Source: Acidobacteriota bacterium (GTDB lineage Bacteria > Acidobacteriota > Terriglobia > Terriglobales > SCQP01). From it: a stretch of 42,753 bases of DNA. The position numbers were made by a program, and so were the translations under genes. The notes under the pieces are model-generated. The model had not been told where the DNA came from. It was given only the letters and a program-made list of their open reading frames with translations, and searched no databases. The stretch is taken from positions 1 through 42,753 of the forward strand of contig DAHVCP010000038.1 of the NCBI GenBank assembly GCA_027314025.1, written 5' to 3'. This document shows, piece by piece, positions 1 through 7,659 of this stretch (its first letter is position 1; each line of letters begins with the position of its first letter).

Positions 1-1
1 G

Positions 2-1582
2 GGCGACAGCGATGCTTTTACCTACGATCCCGCCATGCGCTGGATGACCAAATACGCGTTTGACATCAACGGGCAGACGGAGACGGGCGCCCTGGGCTGG
101 AACGCCGACGGCACGCTTGGCTCGCTCGACATCAGCGATCCTTTCGACGCCGGCGACACGCAGAACTGCTCCTTTGGGCACGATGATCTTGGCCGGCTTC
201 AGTCCGTCAACTGCGGCAGCGAGTGGTCGCAAACCTTTTCGACCGACGCCTACGGCGATGTGGAGGTCACCTCCGGCAACGATGCGTTCCCGGCGAGCTT
301 CTCCAACGACCGCATCTCCACCGTGAACGGCTTCGCCCCGAATTACGACAACGATGGCAATCTGCTCGACAATCCGCTGACCCAGACGCGGAACGTCTAC
401 GGTTGGGACGCCGACGGCCGGCCGGTCGAGGTGGACGGCGCGAGCCAGACCTACGACGCCTTGGGAAGGCTGGTGTACAACAGCTCCAGCCCGGCCGAGT
501 ACGTCTGGACGCCGGACGGGCGCAAGGCCGCGAACATGACCGGGCAAGGATTGAACTTCGCCCAGGTCCCGTTGCCGGGCGGCGCCGCCGCCATGTACGC
601 GGCAAACGGCCTCTGGTATTACGCCCACCCGGATTGGGAGGGAAGCTGGCGCTTGGCCTCCTCGCCCTCGCGCACGGCGACGGGCGAACTCGCGTATTCA
701 CCGTACGGCGCTGCCTATGCCGGCACCGGACCGGACGCCTTCACCGGCCAATGGGTGGATACGCCGGACAATCTGAACGATTTCCAGCACCGCCTGCTGG
801 CCCCGATGATGGACCGCTGGCTCTCGCCCGACCCCGCCGGCATCGCCGCCGTTGACCCCGCCGATCCCCAAACCTGGAATGAGTACGCTTACGTCGCGAA
901 TCGGCCCCTCGAAGCCACCGATCCGCTGGGGCTGATGTGCGCCGCCGGCCAATGCAGCAGCGCCAACGGGACCGCCCTGATTGCGAACTGGATGTCGGGG
1001 GAGATCGGACTCCTTGACGGTAGCCTGGACTGTCAAATTGATGGGATGGACGCCTCCTGCAACGCCGCCGAGGACATGATCTCATCCGGCTTCGGCGTGC
1101 AGTGTCCGAACAATTCCTGCGGCAACGGAACCAAGACGCCGTTCACCTGCATCGGGTCCGCCTGCGGCTATATGAGCATGCAGTATGCGGAGACTCATAT
1201 GAACGAGGTAAATGGTGCGCTCCTGACGGACGCACAGTACCAGAGCTACCTCAAGGTCGCCGATGCGGGAGCGGTAGCCCAGCAGAAAGACAGATTGCAA
1301 AATAACGTTAAAGCCGACGGGCTCCCGGTCGCGGTCGGCAATGAGGTCATGGTCGTGGGCGGCAATGCGGATTTTGCTTGTACCGGGTGCGTGGTTGGCC
1401 GGTACGGCAACGGAGTCCACGTGAAGCAAGAACCGAACGGTATGACCCTGATCCACGACGATGCAGCAAGCCCGTGCATTGCCGCCCAGTGCTCAATATC
1501 GAACATCAACTGGTGGAACACGGCTATTCATGTCACTTACGACGTATTTATTGGCAACGGGGTTGGTGTGCTGCCTCATTGA
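2..1582 (+). CDS. Rhs/YD-repeat protein, 3' portion (RHS1), candidate polymorphic toxin
   Basis: The reading frame is already open at base 2 and enters through a YD motif (FTYDPAMRW), so this is the 3' part of a larger gene; 526 residues are visible. Residues 1-300 are YD-type beta-shell repeats (YDNDGNLLDN, YGWDADGRPV, YDALGRLVYN), followed by the Rhs-associated core (MMDRWLSPDPAG, then ATDPLGL near residue 310). After DPLGL comes a unique tail of about 215 residues, rich in Cys in its first half, that I do not recognise. In Rhs proteins the shell encloses a C-terminal effector that varies between paralogues, so the tail is the likely effector; its activity is unknown. The core closely matches the orphan Rhs tip at 4521-6065 while the tails differ, which is the polymorphic-toxin pattern. 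The last 53 bases overlap the next gene. Confidence 0.9.
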   Translation, partial: GDSDAFTYDPAMRWMTKYAFDINGQTETGALGWNADGTLGSLDISDPFDAGDTQNCSFGHDDLGRLQSVNCGSEWSQTFSTDAYGDVEVTSGNDAFPASFSNDRISTVNGFAPNYDNDGNLLDNPLTQTRNVYGWDADGRPVEVDGASQTYDALGRLVYNSSSPAEYVWTPDGRKAANMTGQGLNFAQVPLPGGAAAMYAANGLWYYAHPDWEGSWRLASSPSRTATGELAYSPYGAAYAGTGPDAFTGQWVDTPDNLNDFQHRLLAPMMDRWLSPDPAGIAAVDPADPQTWNEYAYVANRPLEATDPLGLMCAAGQCSSANGTALIANWMSGEIGLLDGSLDCQIDGMDASCNAAEDMISSGFGVQCPNNSCGNGTKTPFTCIGSACGYMSMQYAETHMNEVNGALLTDAQYQSYLKVADAGAVAQQKDRLQNNVKADGLPVAVGNEVMVVGGNADFACTGCVVGRYGNGVHVKQEPNGMTLIHDDAASPCIAAQCSISNINWWNTAIHVTYDVFIGNGVGVLPH

Positions 1583-2777
1583 GCCTGGCACCGCCGGCGC
1601 AAGGCATCGACGGGCGGTTCGTCGGCCGACCGCGCCGGCCTGGACATTCCGGGCCCGCCCTTTGCTGAGGAGCGCTCTGGCGCACCAGATCGTAGCCGAC
1701 CGGCAAGCGCTGGGCGCCACCCCATCGCTCTGGTTTATCAGCGACCGGGCGCTGGTAGCGACCTGGGTGACGCGCAACCGGCGGCCACGGCTTCTCCGCC
1801 ACGGTCAGTCCGGCGGAGCCTATCGGCTCCGCGCATTCTTCCTCGACGCTGCGACGGGGAGGCTTTTGCGAAGTTCGGTGTGGCCAGTCAATTCCCCAGG
1901 CGCTGCAATCGTGTGGGCGGGTGGCGAGCGTTTCGTCACTGCGAGCGGGGGCACGCTAACGCTCCGCGAGTTCGGTCGGGATCGCCCGCTGGCCCATGCG
2001 GATCTCCCCGGGGTTCGCTGGCAGCCCTTTCCGGCCCCCAGCGCGTCCTCGGCGCACGAACAGTTCCTACTGTTAGCGTTCGCTGGATATAAGTCTGGGT
2101 TCTCGTCATTCCTGGTTGACGCCAAGACACTCCGGTGGGCTCGACTGAAAACGGACGTCAACCGCGAGAGCCTGGACGCGGGCGAGATTTCTGGCGTCTG
2201 GGAGGAGAATCCGACGTTCGGACCAGGCTTCCTTGTGCTGCGGGAGCCGGGCGGACGCTGGCGCCGACTCCGTCGCCTCGGCCAGCGATGCGCCCACCCC
2301 AGGTTCGTAAGGCCCGACCTCATAATGGTTCCCGGCTGCACGCCGAGGGAGCTGACCCTTGTCCGGCTCCAGCGGAGGCCCCGGTCGCTCCGCCTTCCGG
2401 AGGGGCCCGGGTGTGTGCTCGGCGGTGACTCCCGGCTCGTGGCCGCTCATGGTCAGCGCGTCGCGCTGCCGGTGTGCCGGCTTAAGGGCAGCCACCCGAT
2501 GTTGGATATTGACGGCCGTGAACTCCTTACTGGGATAGATGTCTACGATGCGCCGTTCCGACGTCGCGCCTTTGCGCTCCGCACGCTCGGTCCGGCGCTG
2601 TTCAGCCCTTCCGCATTCGCGCTTGCGCCGGACGGTTCGCGTTTTGCGGTCGTTAGCGGGACGGACGTTGAGGTCTTTCGGCTGCCACCCCAACCGCCGA
2701 GCGGGTCACCGCGCAGGCCGTCGGGCAGTCCTCAGCCAATCCGACCGCCGGCTACGCACAGCGGCCCGATTCGCTGA
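1530..2777 (+). CDS. Exported protein of unknown function overlapping the RHS1 3' end (possible cognate immunity protein)
   Basis: This 415-residue frame starts at an ATG inside the last 53 bases of the Rhs gene. I chose it because it gives a hydrophobic signal-like N-terminus (MSLTTYLLATGLVCC...GTAGA). The open frame continues upstream to 1461, so the start is not certain. The body is Arg/Pro-rich and looks all-beta, with recurring blade-like strands such as LAPDGSRFAVVSGTDVEVF near the C-terminus, suggesting a beta-propeller fold. No catalytic motif is visible. Its position immediately after, and overlapping, a variable Rhs tip matches the place of immunity genes in polymorphic toxin loci. 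That role is inferred from context; an accessory secreted protein is equally possible. Confidence 0.6.
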   Translation: MSLTTYLLATGLVCCLIEPGTAGARHRRAVRRPTAPAWTFRARPLLRSALAHQIVADRQALGATPSLWFISDRALVATWVTRNRRPRLLRHGQSGGAYRLRAFFLDAATGRLLRSSVWPVNSPGAAIVWAGGERFVTASGGTLTLREFGRDRPLAHADLPGVRWQPFPAPSASSAHEQFLLLAFAGYKSGFSSFLVDAKTLRWARLKTDVNRESLDAGEISGVWEENPTFGPGFLVLREPGGRWRRLRRLGQRCAHPRFVRPDLIMVPGCTPRELTLVRLQRRPRSLRLPEGPGCVLGGDSRLVAAHGQRVALPVCRLKGSHPMLDIDGRELLTGIDVYDAPFRRRAFALRTLGPALFSPSAFALAPDGSRFAVVSGTDVEVFRLPPQPPSGSPRRPSGSPQPIRPPATHSGPIR

Positions 2778-2937
2778 CTCCTCGCGCTTGGCCGCGCGCT
2801 GCGCACCAGCCAGGGAACGGGGTGCGTGGCGAGTCGGCCTCATAGCTGCGCATACACCGCGATGCGCGACCACTGGCCCGAAGCTCCGGATGGCCGTTCG
2901 CACGGGAAACGAAATTGGTTGCCGACGGGAGCCGGAC

Positions 2938-3786
2938 ATGCACGAATTCAGGAACGACCGGAAGCAAATACCGGACGCTGCCGCGGAAATCGCGGCGGCG
3001 CTAGCGCAGCCGCGCCAATTCATCGTGCCCGAGGGCGCGCCATTTCCGCTGCTGAGCCTGGGGGATGTACTGGTTTATGGAGCGATCATGGCGCAGATGG
3101 CGTCGGCGACCAACCCGGCAGATAATCCCGGGGAGGGCTCAAATCAGATCAACGCCTGGGCCGAAGAATTATCGGCCGCCATGCGCTCGGGCCAGACCAT
3201 GGACGCGCAGTGGTGGGCGGATTTTCTTTTGCGAGAAATCGAAAAAGACCCCAAGAATGCGCAGGACATGCGCATAGCGATTTTCCAAGCGCTGGCGATT
3301 CTGGAAAAACCCCACCTGCTGCGCCGCGCCATCACCAAACTGGCCAAGGAAAAACTCCCGGCCGCCCCCGAGGGCGGGCAACGCCTTATTGGGGCGGATC
3401 AACTGCCGGATTTGTTGCGGCGGTCCGACCGCTGGCTGCCGGTGGCCAAGGCCATTGCGGGCCTTAGCGGCGGCGGCCCGGCCATTTCGTTGGCGGAAAT
3501 TCTTGACGCTCTGAATCGCCGATACCCCAAGGAATGCGCAGTGCTGGGGCGGTCGCCTGCGCGAGTGGAGGCGATCCTGGACCATCGGGCCGTCGCGAAC
3601 GTCAAGAGCCTTGATGCCAAGGCGCGGCGGCTGGCGGATGCGCAGGCGGTCTACGCCGTGCCGCTGGCCGAAGCGCAGCGGCGGACGGTCCAACCGCGAC
3701 GGGTTTGGCGGGCGACCGATTCCGTTTTGGGGAGACGAGTTGGCCGGGTTTTCGGGGCGAAGCGCCGCCCGCGGCCTAGAACCTGA
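2938..3786 (+). CDS. Hypothetical protein, mostly helical, 3' end inside direct repeat A
   Basis: I do not recognise this 282-residue protein. The ATG at 2938 is preceded six bases upstream by GGGAG, a good ribosome binding site; an in-frame ATG at 2890 lacks one. The sequence is soluble and probably helical, with no signal peptide or membrane span and no obvious catalytic motif. Its last residues (AKRRPRPRT) and stop codon lie within the left flank of direct repeat A, and the same PKRRPRPRT reading recurs in repeat B at about 6130-6162. The gene therefore appears to sit at the right end of an integrated element whose end sequence was duplicated. A-rich codons (GAAAAAGACC-type stretches) set it apart from its GC-rich neighbours and resemble the zinc-finger gene at 13221, hinting at shared foreign origin. 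Confidence 0.6.
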   Translation: MHEFRNDRKQIPDAAAEIAAALAQPRQFIVPEGAPFPLLSLGDVLVYGAIMAQMASATNPADNPGEGSNQINAWAEELSAAMRSGQTMDAQWWADFLLREIEKDPKNAQDMRIAIFQALAILEKPHLLRRAITKLAKEKLPAAPEGGQRLIGADQLPDLLRRSDRWLPVAKAIAGLSGGGPAISLAEILDALNRRYPKECAVLGRSPARVEAILDHRAVANVKSLDAKARRLADAQAVYAVPLAEAQRRTVQPRRVWRATDSVLGRRVGRVFGAKRRPRPRT

Positions 3787-3809
3787 CCCTGCAAAATCAA
3801 TGAGTTGGA

Positions 3810-3854
3810 TGGTAGGCACGAGCGGACTCGAACCGCTGACCTCTACCGTGTCAA
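3810..3854 (-). other. att core A: 3' end of a tRNA-Val(GAC)-like gene
   Basis: Read on the minus strand, this 45-bp block is TTGACAC (anticodon loop, anticodon GAC), GGTAG, a T-arm AGCGG-TTCGAGT-CCGCT with a perfect stem, then CGTGCCT-ACCA. The homology stops exactly at the 5' side of the anticodon loop: the preceding bases do not pair with GGTAG, so this is a fragment, not a functional tRNA. The anticodon loop is a classic crossover point for tyrosine integrases, so I read this as an attachment site. Confidence 0.8.
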
Positions 3855-3998
3855 TTTCGCGGACGATTTGGGACCGGAAGGTGCCGATTGATGCCAAGTG
3901 CTAGGCGCTGCACTGGCTCCCACGCCAGCGCCGCGCAAGCGACTCTTACCGACTGCTACGGTGTAATCCCGCGAAATACGGCGATGGGTGGCAGGGTT

Positions 3999-4006
3999 AC
4001 GTCACA
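3999..4006 (+). promoter_or_regulatory. Candidate integrase arm-type site (ACGTCACA) in the repeat A arm
   Basis: The octamer ACGTCACA followed by ATCG lies about 145 bases right of att core A. The same word occurs twice, 12 bases apart, left of the core near the integrase end (15297-15316), and once with one mismatch in repeat B (6375). Placement on the element side of each core suggests an arm site. This is inference from pattern only. Confidence 0.35.
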
Positions 4007-4059
4007 ATCGCGGCACACGCCCTAAAGACTGGGCGGCGCTGAGCCAGCCGGCCGGTGAG

Positions 4060-4524
4060 CTACTCCGGCGCCGGGCCGCCGCCCACTTGATTGGGGCGCG
4101 AAGGCACCGCACGCTTGCGGCCACCCAGGTCGGGTTGCGGGCAGTGCTCGCGAAGGCGGCTGTGGATCGTCACGGAATCGCGCAGGCTGTTGCCCACGAT
4201 TAGTGTCACCTGGTTGCTGAACGAGTCCGTGAAGCTGTCGCTATTGATGCAGAGGGTGTCGTCGTCTGGGGAGTCCCAGATAATTCTTGACACCGTAAGG
4301 CTGTCTCCGCCCAGTACAAGGGCCCTTGCGGACTTCCCTTGGCGTTCAAAGTGCGCAAAGACCCTCGTGTAATCCGAACCGAGGGGACCCGGTCCCCCGT
4401 TGTAGGTGTCGACGGTGAGGTAGATCCCGGCCGTCGGCGACTTAAAGGTTTCGACCCTGTCCGGCCTAGCGCACCCAGCCATGCCCAAGCACAAGAGGGC
4501 GGCGATCAAGGCGGCCGCCCTCAT
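4060..4524 (-). CDS. Small lipoprotein coupled to the orphan Rhs tip (putative immunity protein)
   Basis: This 154-residue protein begins MRAAALIAALLCLGMAGC, a short signal peptide ending in a lipobox-like MAGC with acylated Cys at residue 18. The mature part is about 135 residues with no recognised domain. The chosen ATG at 4524 overlaps the stop codon of the upstream Rhs gene as ATGA, implying translational coupling; an ATG nine bases further upstream is less likely. A periplasm-facing lipoprotein coupled to a variable Rhs C-terminus is the arrangement expected of a membrane-anchored immunity protein that neutralises a toxin acting in the envelope or entering through it. The function is inferred from context alone. 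Confidence 0.65.
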   Translation of the reverse strand: MRAAALIAALLCLGMAGCARPDRVETFKSPTAGIYLTVDTYNGGPGPLGSDYTRVFAHFERQGKSARALVLGGDSLTVSRIIWDSPDDDTLCINSDSFTDSFSNQVTLIVGNSLRDSVTIHSRLREHCPQPDLGGRKRAVPSRPNQVGGGPAPE

Positions 4525-6065
4525 TGGGCACACCCATTCGACGCGAGCGCTGCGTTGCGGACGGACGCCGCGCTCTTGTCGGAGAACAAGGGGCCCGTCA
4601 AATTTGAAAAGGGTCTTGAGCCGAACACTGCCGTAAGTACGCCGTAAGCTCCCGCCCCAGCGTCCAAGACTGCGGCAGGAAAAAACGCCGAGCCAATCGC
4701 GTAATAAGCGAAGTTCCCCTCTCGGGCAAGAAGCGCGGCGCTGGCCTGGCCGTAGAACTGGTTCTTGAAATCTATCGGCCCGTTTGGGGCGGCGACAAGG
4801 AGGAAATCGAAGTAGGGATTTAGCTGCTCCGTGCCGCTGTCTATCCCCGTGCCAAATCTCCCTAGGGCACGGAGCGCGGCGATGTCTCCTCGAACGAGGT
4901 CGCCGACGGTCTGACCGTTGGGGAGGACGGTGTTGCAGTTGACCGGTGTCTGCGGCGCCGTGCTCGGGGCCGACGGGCTCCCCTCAGTCCCTCCGCCGCC
5001 CCCGCCGCCGCCGGGCCCGTTTGCGTGGGGGAGTGGGCCCATGCACGCCAATGGGTTGGCCGCACAGTAGGGCTCGCCGGTGATGTTTGCTTGCACCCAC
5101 CCAGGCGGCGGGCCCGGGTTGCAGGTGATGCAGCCCCAGGCGGTCGCTGTGTATACGGGCGGGCAGGGCCCGTCGGCCGGGATGCCGACTCCGCAACCTG
5201 TGCTGCCGTTGCCGCTCAGTCCCAGGGGGTCGGTGGCTTGGAGCGGCGTGTCGCCGACGTACGCATAGGCGTTCCAACTCTGCGGGTTGGCGGGATTGAC
5301 GGCGGCCAGGCCGGCGGGGTCGGGCGACAGCCAGCGGGCCATCATCGGCTGGAGAAAGCGCGCGGGGAAGTCGTTTAGATTATCCGGCGTATCCACCCAC
5401 TGGCCGGTGAAGGCGTCCGGGCCGGAACCGGCATAGGCGGCGCCGTAGGGGGAATACGCGAGCTCGCCCGATGCCGTGCGCGAGGGCGATGATGCCAGCC
5501 GCCAGCTTCCCTCCCAGTCCGGATGGGCGTAATAGGAAATCCCTGACGGCCCGTAATTGGCGACCGCCCCGCCTGGAAGCGGGACCAGCGCGAAGGTTAG
5601 GGACTGGCCGTTCATCACCGCCGCTTTGTACCCGTCCGGTGTCCAGACGACCTGGCGCGGTCCGGCGGTGTTGTACACCAGCCTCCCGAAGGCGTCGAAG
5701 GTTTGGCTGACGCCGTCCACCGTGACCGGCCGGCCGTCGGCGTCCCAGCCGTAGACATTTCGCGCCTGGGTCAGGGGATTGTCGAGCAGGTTGCCATCGT
5801 CGTCGTAATCCGGGGGGAAGCCGTTGACGGTGGAGATGCGGTCGTTCAGGAACTGCGCCGGGAACGCATCGTTGCTGCCGGCAGTGACGGCGACGTCGCC
5901 GAAAGGGTCGGTCGAGAAGGTCTGCGACCATTCGCTGCCGCAGCTCACGGACGCCAAGCGGCCCAGATCATCGTGCGTGAACGTGCAGTCCTGCGTGTCG
6001 CCGGAGCGGCGTGCACGTCCGGTGCGGTGCTCCCGGTGGCGGCGATGCATGCGGTTTATATACAC
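4521..6065 (-). CDS. Orphan, 5'-truncated Rhs tip with C-terminal toxin-like domain (RHS3)
   Basis: The frame contains only the end of an Rhs protein. It closely parallels RHS1 (WSQTFSTD, YGWDADGRPV, AHPDWEGSWRLASSPS, MARWLSPDPAG, ATDPLGL) but homology begins abruptly at about base 6005. Upstream is unrelated sequence supplying a GTG (6065) or ATG (6050) start and a basic leader. There is no signal peptide and no long repeat shell, so it may be a silent cassette or pseudogene. After DPLGL (about residue 283) there is a Gly-rich linker, then a domain with IDFKNQFYGQ and EGNFAYYAIGSAFF near residues 430-460. This resembles the bacterial polymorphic toxin type 44 pattern (Lys, then GNF-x-Y, then Gly), but I am not certain. 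The stop codon overlaps the lipoprotein start as ATGA. Confidence 0.75.
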   Translation of the reverse strand: MYINRMHRRHREHRTGRARRSGDTQDCTFTHDDLGRLASVSCGSEWSQTFSTDPFGDVAVTAGSNDAFPAQFLNDRISTVNGFPPDYDDDGNLLDNPLTQARNVYGWDADGRPVTVDGVSQTFDAFGRLVYNTAGPRQVVWTPDGYKAAVMNGQSLTFALVPLPGGAVANYGPSGISYYAHPDWEGSWRLASSPSRTASGELAYSPYGAAYAGSGPDAFTGQWVDTPDNLNDFPARFLQPMMARWLSPDPAGLAAVNPANPQSWNAYAYVGDTPLQATDPLGLSGNGSTGCGVGIPADGPCPPVYTATAWGCITCNPGPPPGWVQANITGEPYCAANPLACMGPLPHANGPGGGGGGGGTEGSPSAPSTAPQTPVNCNTVLPNGQTVGDLVRGDIAALRALGRFGTGIDSGTEQLNPYFDFLLVAAPNGPIDFKNQFYGQASAALLAREGNFAYYAIGSAFFPAAVLDAGAGAYGVLTAVFGSRPFSNLTGPLFSDKSAASVRNAALASNGCAQ

Positions 6066-6185
6066 CGGCGGCGGGCCATCCGTCTACGGGGCCAAACCCT
6101 GGCGGATCTGGCGACCAATGGAGACGAGTTGGCCCAAGCGCCGCCCGCGGCCTAGAACCTGACCCTGCAAAATCAATGAGTTGGA

Positions 6186-6230
6186 TGGTAGGCACGAGCG
6201 GACTCGAACCCCTGACCTCTACCGTGTCAA
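6186..6230 (-). other. att core B: 3' end of a tRNA-Val(GAC)-like gene, probable left end of the integrative element
   Basis: On the minus strand: TTGACAC-GGTAG, variable loop AGGTC, T-arm AGGGG-TTCGAGT-CCGCT (one imperfect pair), CGTGCCT-ACCA. It differs from core A at one base and from core C at three. The 31 bases from the GGACTCGAA side through GTGTCAA are identical to core C. The 5' half of the tRNA is absent. Together with core C it brackets a segment carrying integrase and excisionase-like genes. Confidence 0.8.
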
Positions 6231-6374
6231 TTTCGCGGACGAATTAGGACCGGAAGGTGCCGATTGATGCCAAATGCTAGGCGCGGCAATGGCCTCTACG
6301 CGAGCGCCGCGCCAGCGACGCCTACCGACTGCTACCGCGTAGTCCTGAGCAATATGGTGATGGGCGGCGGGGTT

Positions 6375-6382
6375 ATGTCACA
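6375..6382 (+). promoter_or_regulatory. Candidate integrase arm-type site (ATGTCACA) in the repeat B arm
   Basis: ATGTCACA followed by ATCGCGG sits about 145 bases to the right of core B, the same spacing as the ACGTCACA in repeat A. It differs by one base from the doubled word near the integrase gene end. Inference from recurrence and position only. Confidence 0.3.
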
Positions 6383-6441
6383 ATCGCGGCACACCCAGGG
6401 GGGCGTGGAGTTGCTACTCGCGCCGTTGGCAACCGGGCCGA

Positions 6442-7659
6442 TTAGCCACCCGGAGGTTTCCTACGCACGGGCTGCTTGCGATGGGCGCGAAGGTATTTGT
6501 AGCGCGCGATTAAAGCCCGGGCCGCGGCGGGGGAAATCCACTGCGGGTCAGCGCCGGAGGGCTCCAACAGCACTGGCAAGAAGCTGCCGGCCGACCCGGA
6601 GCTGGGCCTCCACGCGTAGATGGAGCTGCACGTCGGGCAACCGTTCATATCCGACTGGGCGCTGAAAATGACCCAGCCGTCGTCGGTGACCGAGCCCAAT
6701 CTTGCTCCCCCGCTCGCGTTCCAACCGAGGTCGTCCCTAGGTGTGCAGTCACCCCAAGCGGCCGGACCTGCGGAGGTGTAAACGCAAATCGGCCAACGGT
6801 CGGTGTTGCCGAAGACCCCGTCCCTCAGATAGGCGAAATACCTCCCGCCGCTACTGACAGCAAAATCAAGGCCCGCCGTGGCGGCGTCTTTCCCGTTCAG
6901 GTAAAGCGGCAGCATTGGCCCAGACGACTTCTTTCCCAGATCGGCGCGACGGATCTTTAACATTACTCCGCGGCGGGTGCTGCAGGCCACGAATGCCCCC
7001 GGGGGGCCCACGGAGGCGCCGGTAACCCCGTCCACCGTGCCCTTTTCAGTCCAGGCAGCGACTGTGCCGCAGGTGGCCCGCAGGCCCCACGTCTGGAGGG
7101 AATACCCCATCGGCCCGTGCCACGGAAGCCGTTCGTAGGGTGGCTTGAGGCTGTAAACACGGACGCGGCCTGCGCTGTCGGCCAGCGCCAGCACCATCTT
7201 CGTGGAGCTGACCGCGAAGTCAGCGATTTTGCGACCAATGGTCACCCGATAAATGAATGCTTGGGTGGCGTCGTAGACCCATATCTGCGGGGGGCCGGGA
7301 GCGTACGGCAGGCTGTAGGAGAAGCCTGTACCACCGCCGAGGAAGGCGAAATCATGTCCGCGGGGCCCCGGCGTCTGGCTCGCCGTCCCGCTCGGTAGGG
7401 CCCCGGCGACGGCGGCGTGCGGCGGCCGAGCCAACCGCGGCGCGCGGGGCACGGCCCAGGGCGCTGCGATTGCGAGCCCAAGGGCCCCGGCGAGGGCTGG
7501 CAACGCTGCCAGGATGGGCGCGGCCGCCCAGAGCGCATATCCGCGAGCGGGCCCCCTTCTACGGGAAGGCGGCTTCTCCCCGTCGAGGCCGCTGGGAACC
7601 GGGGATTGCGCCGCAGGCGGCCTCAATAGGTGTACCCTCCGTGCGGATTCCATACCCAT
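6442..7659 (-). CDS. Membrane-anchored exported protein overlapping the RHS2 3' end (possible immunity protein)
   Basis: Starting at the ATG at 7659 (or 7653) gives about 405 residues. I chose this because it follows the Rhs gene with a 37-bp overlap and places a basic stretch (PSRRRGPARG) before a single hydrophobic span at about residues 41-65, a signal-anchor. The open frame continues further upstream inside the Rhs gene, which I regard as shadow. The remainder is exported and all-beta in appearance, with blade-like repeats such as WVYDATQAFIYRVTIG, LALADSAGRVRVYSL and CVYTSAGPAAW, suggesting a beta-propeller. No catalytic motif was seen. Overlap with a gene encoding a peptidoglycan-hydrolase-like tip makes an envelope-located immunity protein plausible; this is inference. 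Confidence 0.6.
   Translation of the reverse strand: MGMESARRVHLLRPPAAQSPVPSGLDGEKPPSRRRGPARGYALWAAAPILAALPALAGALGLAIAAPWAVPRAPRLARPPHAAVAGALPSGTASQTPGPRGHDFAFLGGGTGFSYSLPYAPGPPQIWVYDATQAFIYRVTIGRKIADFAVSSTKMVLALADSAGRVRVYSLKPPYERLPWHGPMGYSLQTWGLRATCGTVAAWTEKGTVDGVTGASVGPPGAFVACSTRRGVMLKIRRADLGKKSSGPMLPLYLNGKDAATAGLDFAVSSGGRYFAYLRDGVFGNTDRWPICVYTSAGPAAWGDCTPRDDLGWNASGGARLGSVTDDGWVIFSAQSDMNGCPTCSSIYAWRPSSGSAGSFLPVLLEPSGADPQWISPAAARALIARYKYLRAHRKQPVRRKPPGG

Larger units (their letters stand above)
3731..4020. repeat. Direct repeat A (about 290 bp) containing a tRNA-Val-derived att core
   Basis: This segment matches 6120-6394 in the same orientation. Both begin with GGAGACGAGTTGGCC and run through an almost identical att core, then a right arm (ACCGGAAGGTGCCGATTGATG and beyond) to GTCACAATCGCGGCACAC. 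Copy A has about 15 extra bases near 3746 and scattered substitutions in the right arm. The repeats flank the orphan Rhs tip and its lipoprotein gene. No gene lies wholly inside it; the 3' end of the preceding hypothetical gene enters its left edge. Confidence 0.85.
6120..6394. repeat. Direct repeat B, partner of repeat A
   Basis: This is a second copy of the 3731-4020 segment in the same orientation: left flank, 45-bp att core and about 160 bp of right arm. It lacks the roughly 15-bp insertion present in A. Both flanks of the core are shared with A. This suggests tandem elements with common ends, or a segmental duplication, rather than two unrelated integrations. Confidence 0.85.
6066..6441. 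other. Stretch without an intact gene, largely occupied by direct repeat B
   Basis: Between the orphan Rhs tip and the next minus-strand stop there are about 375 bases. Bases 6066-6119 are unrelated to RHS1 and include a TATATA-containing sequence near the break. Bases 6120-6394 are repeat B with its att core. I see no convincing gene; a short + strand frame ending PKRRPRPRT at 6162 is the tail of the gene seen intact at 2938-3786. Confidence 0.6.
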
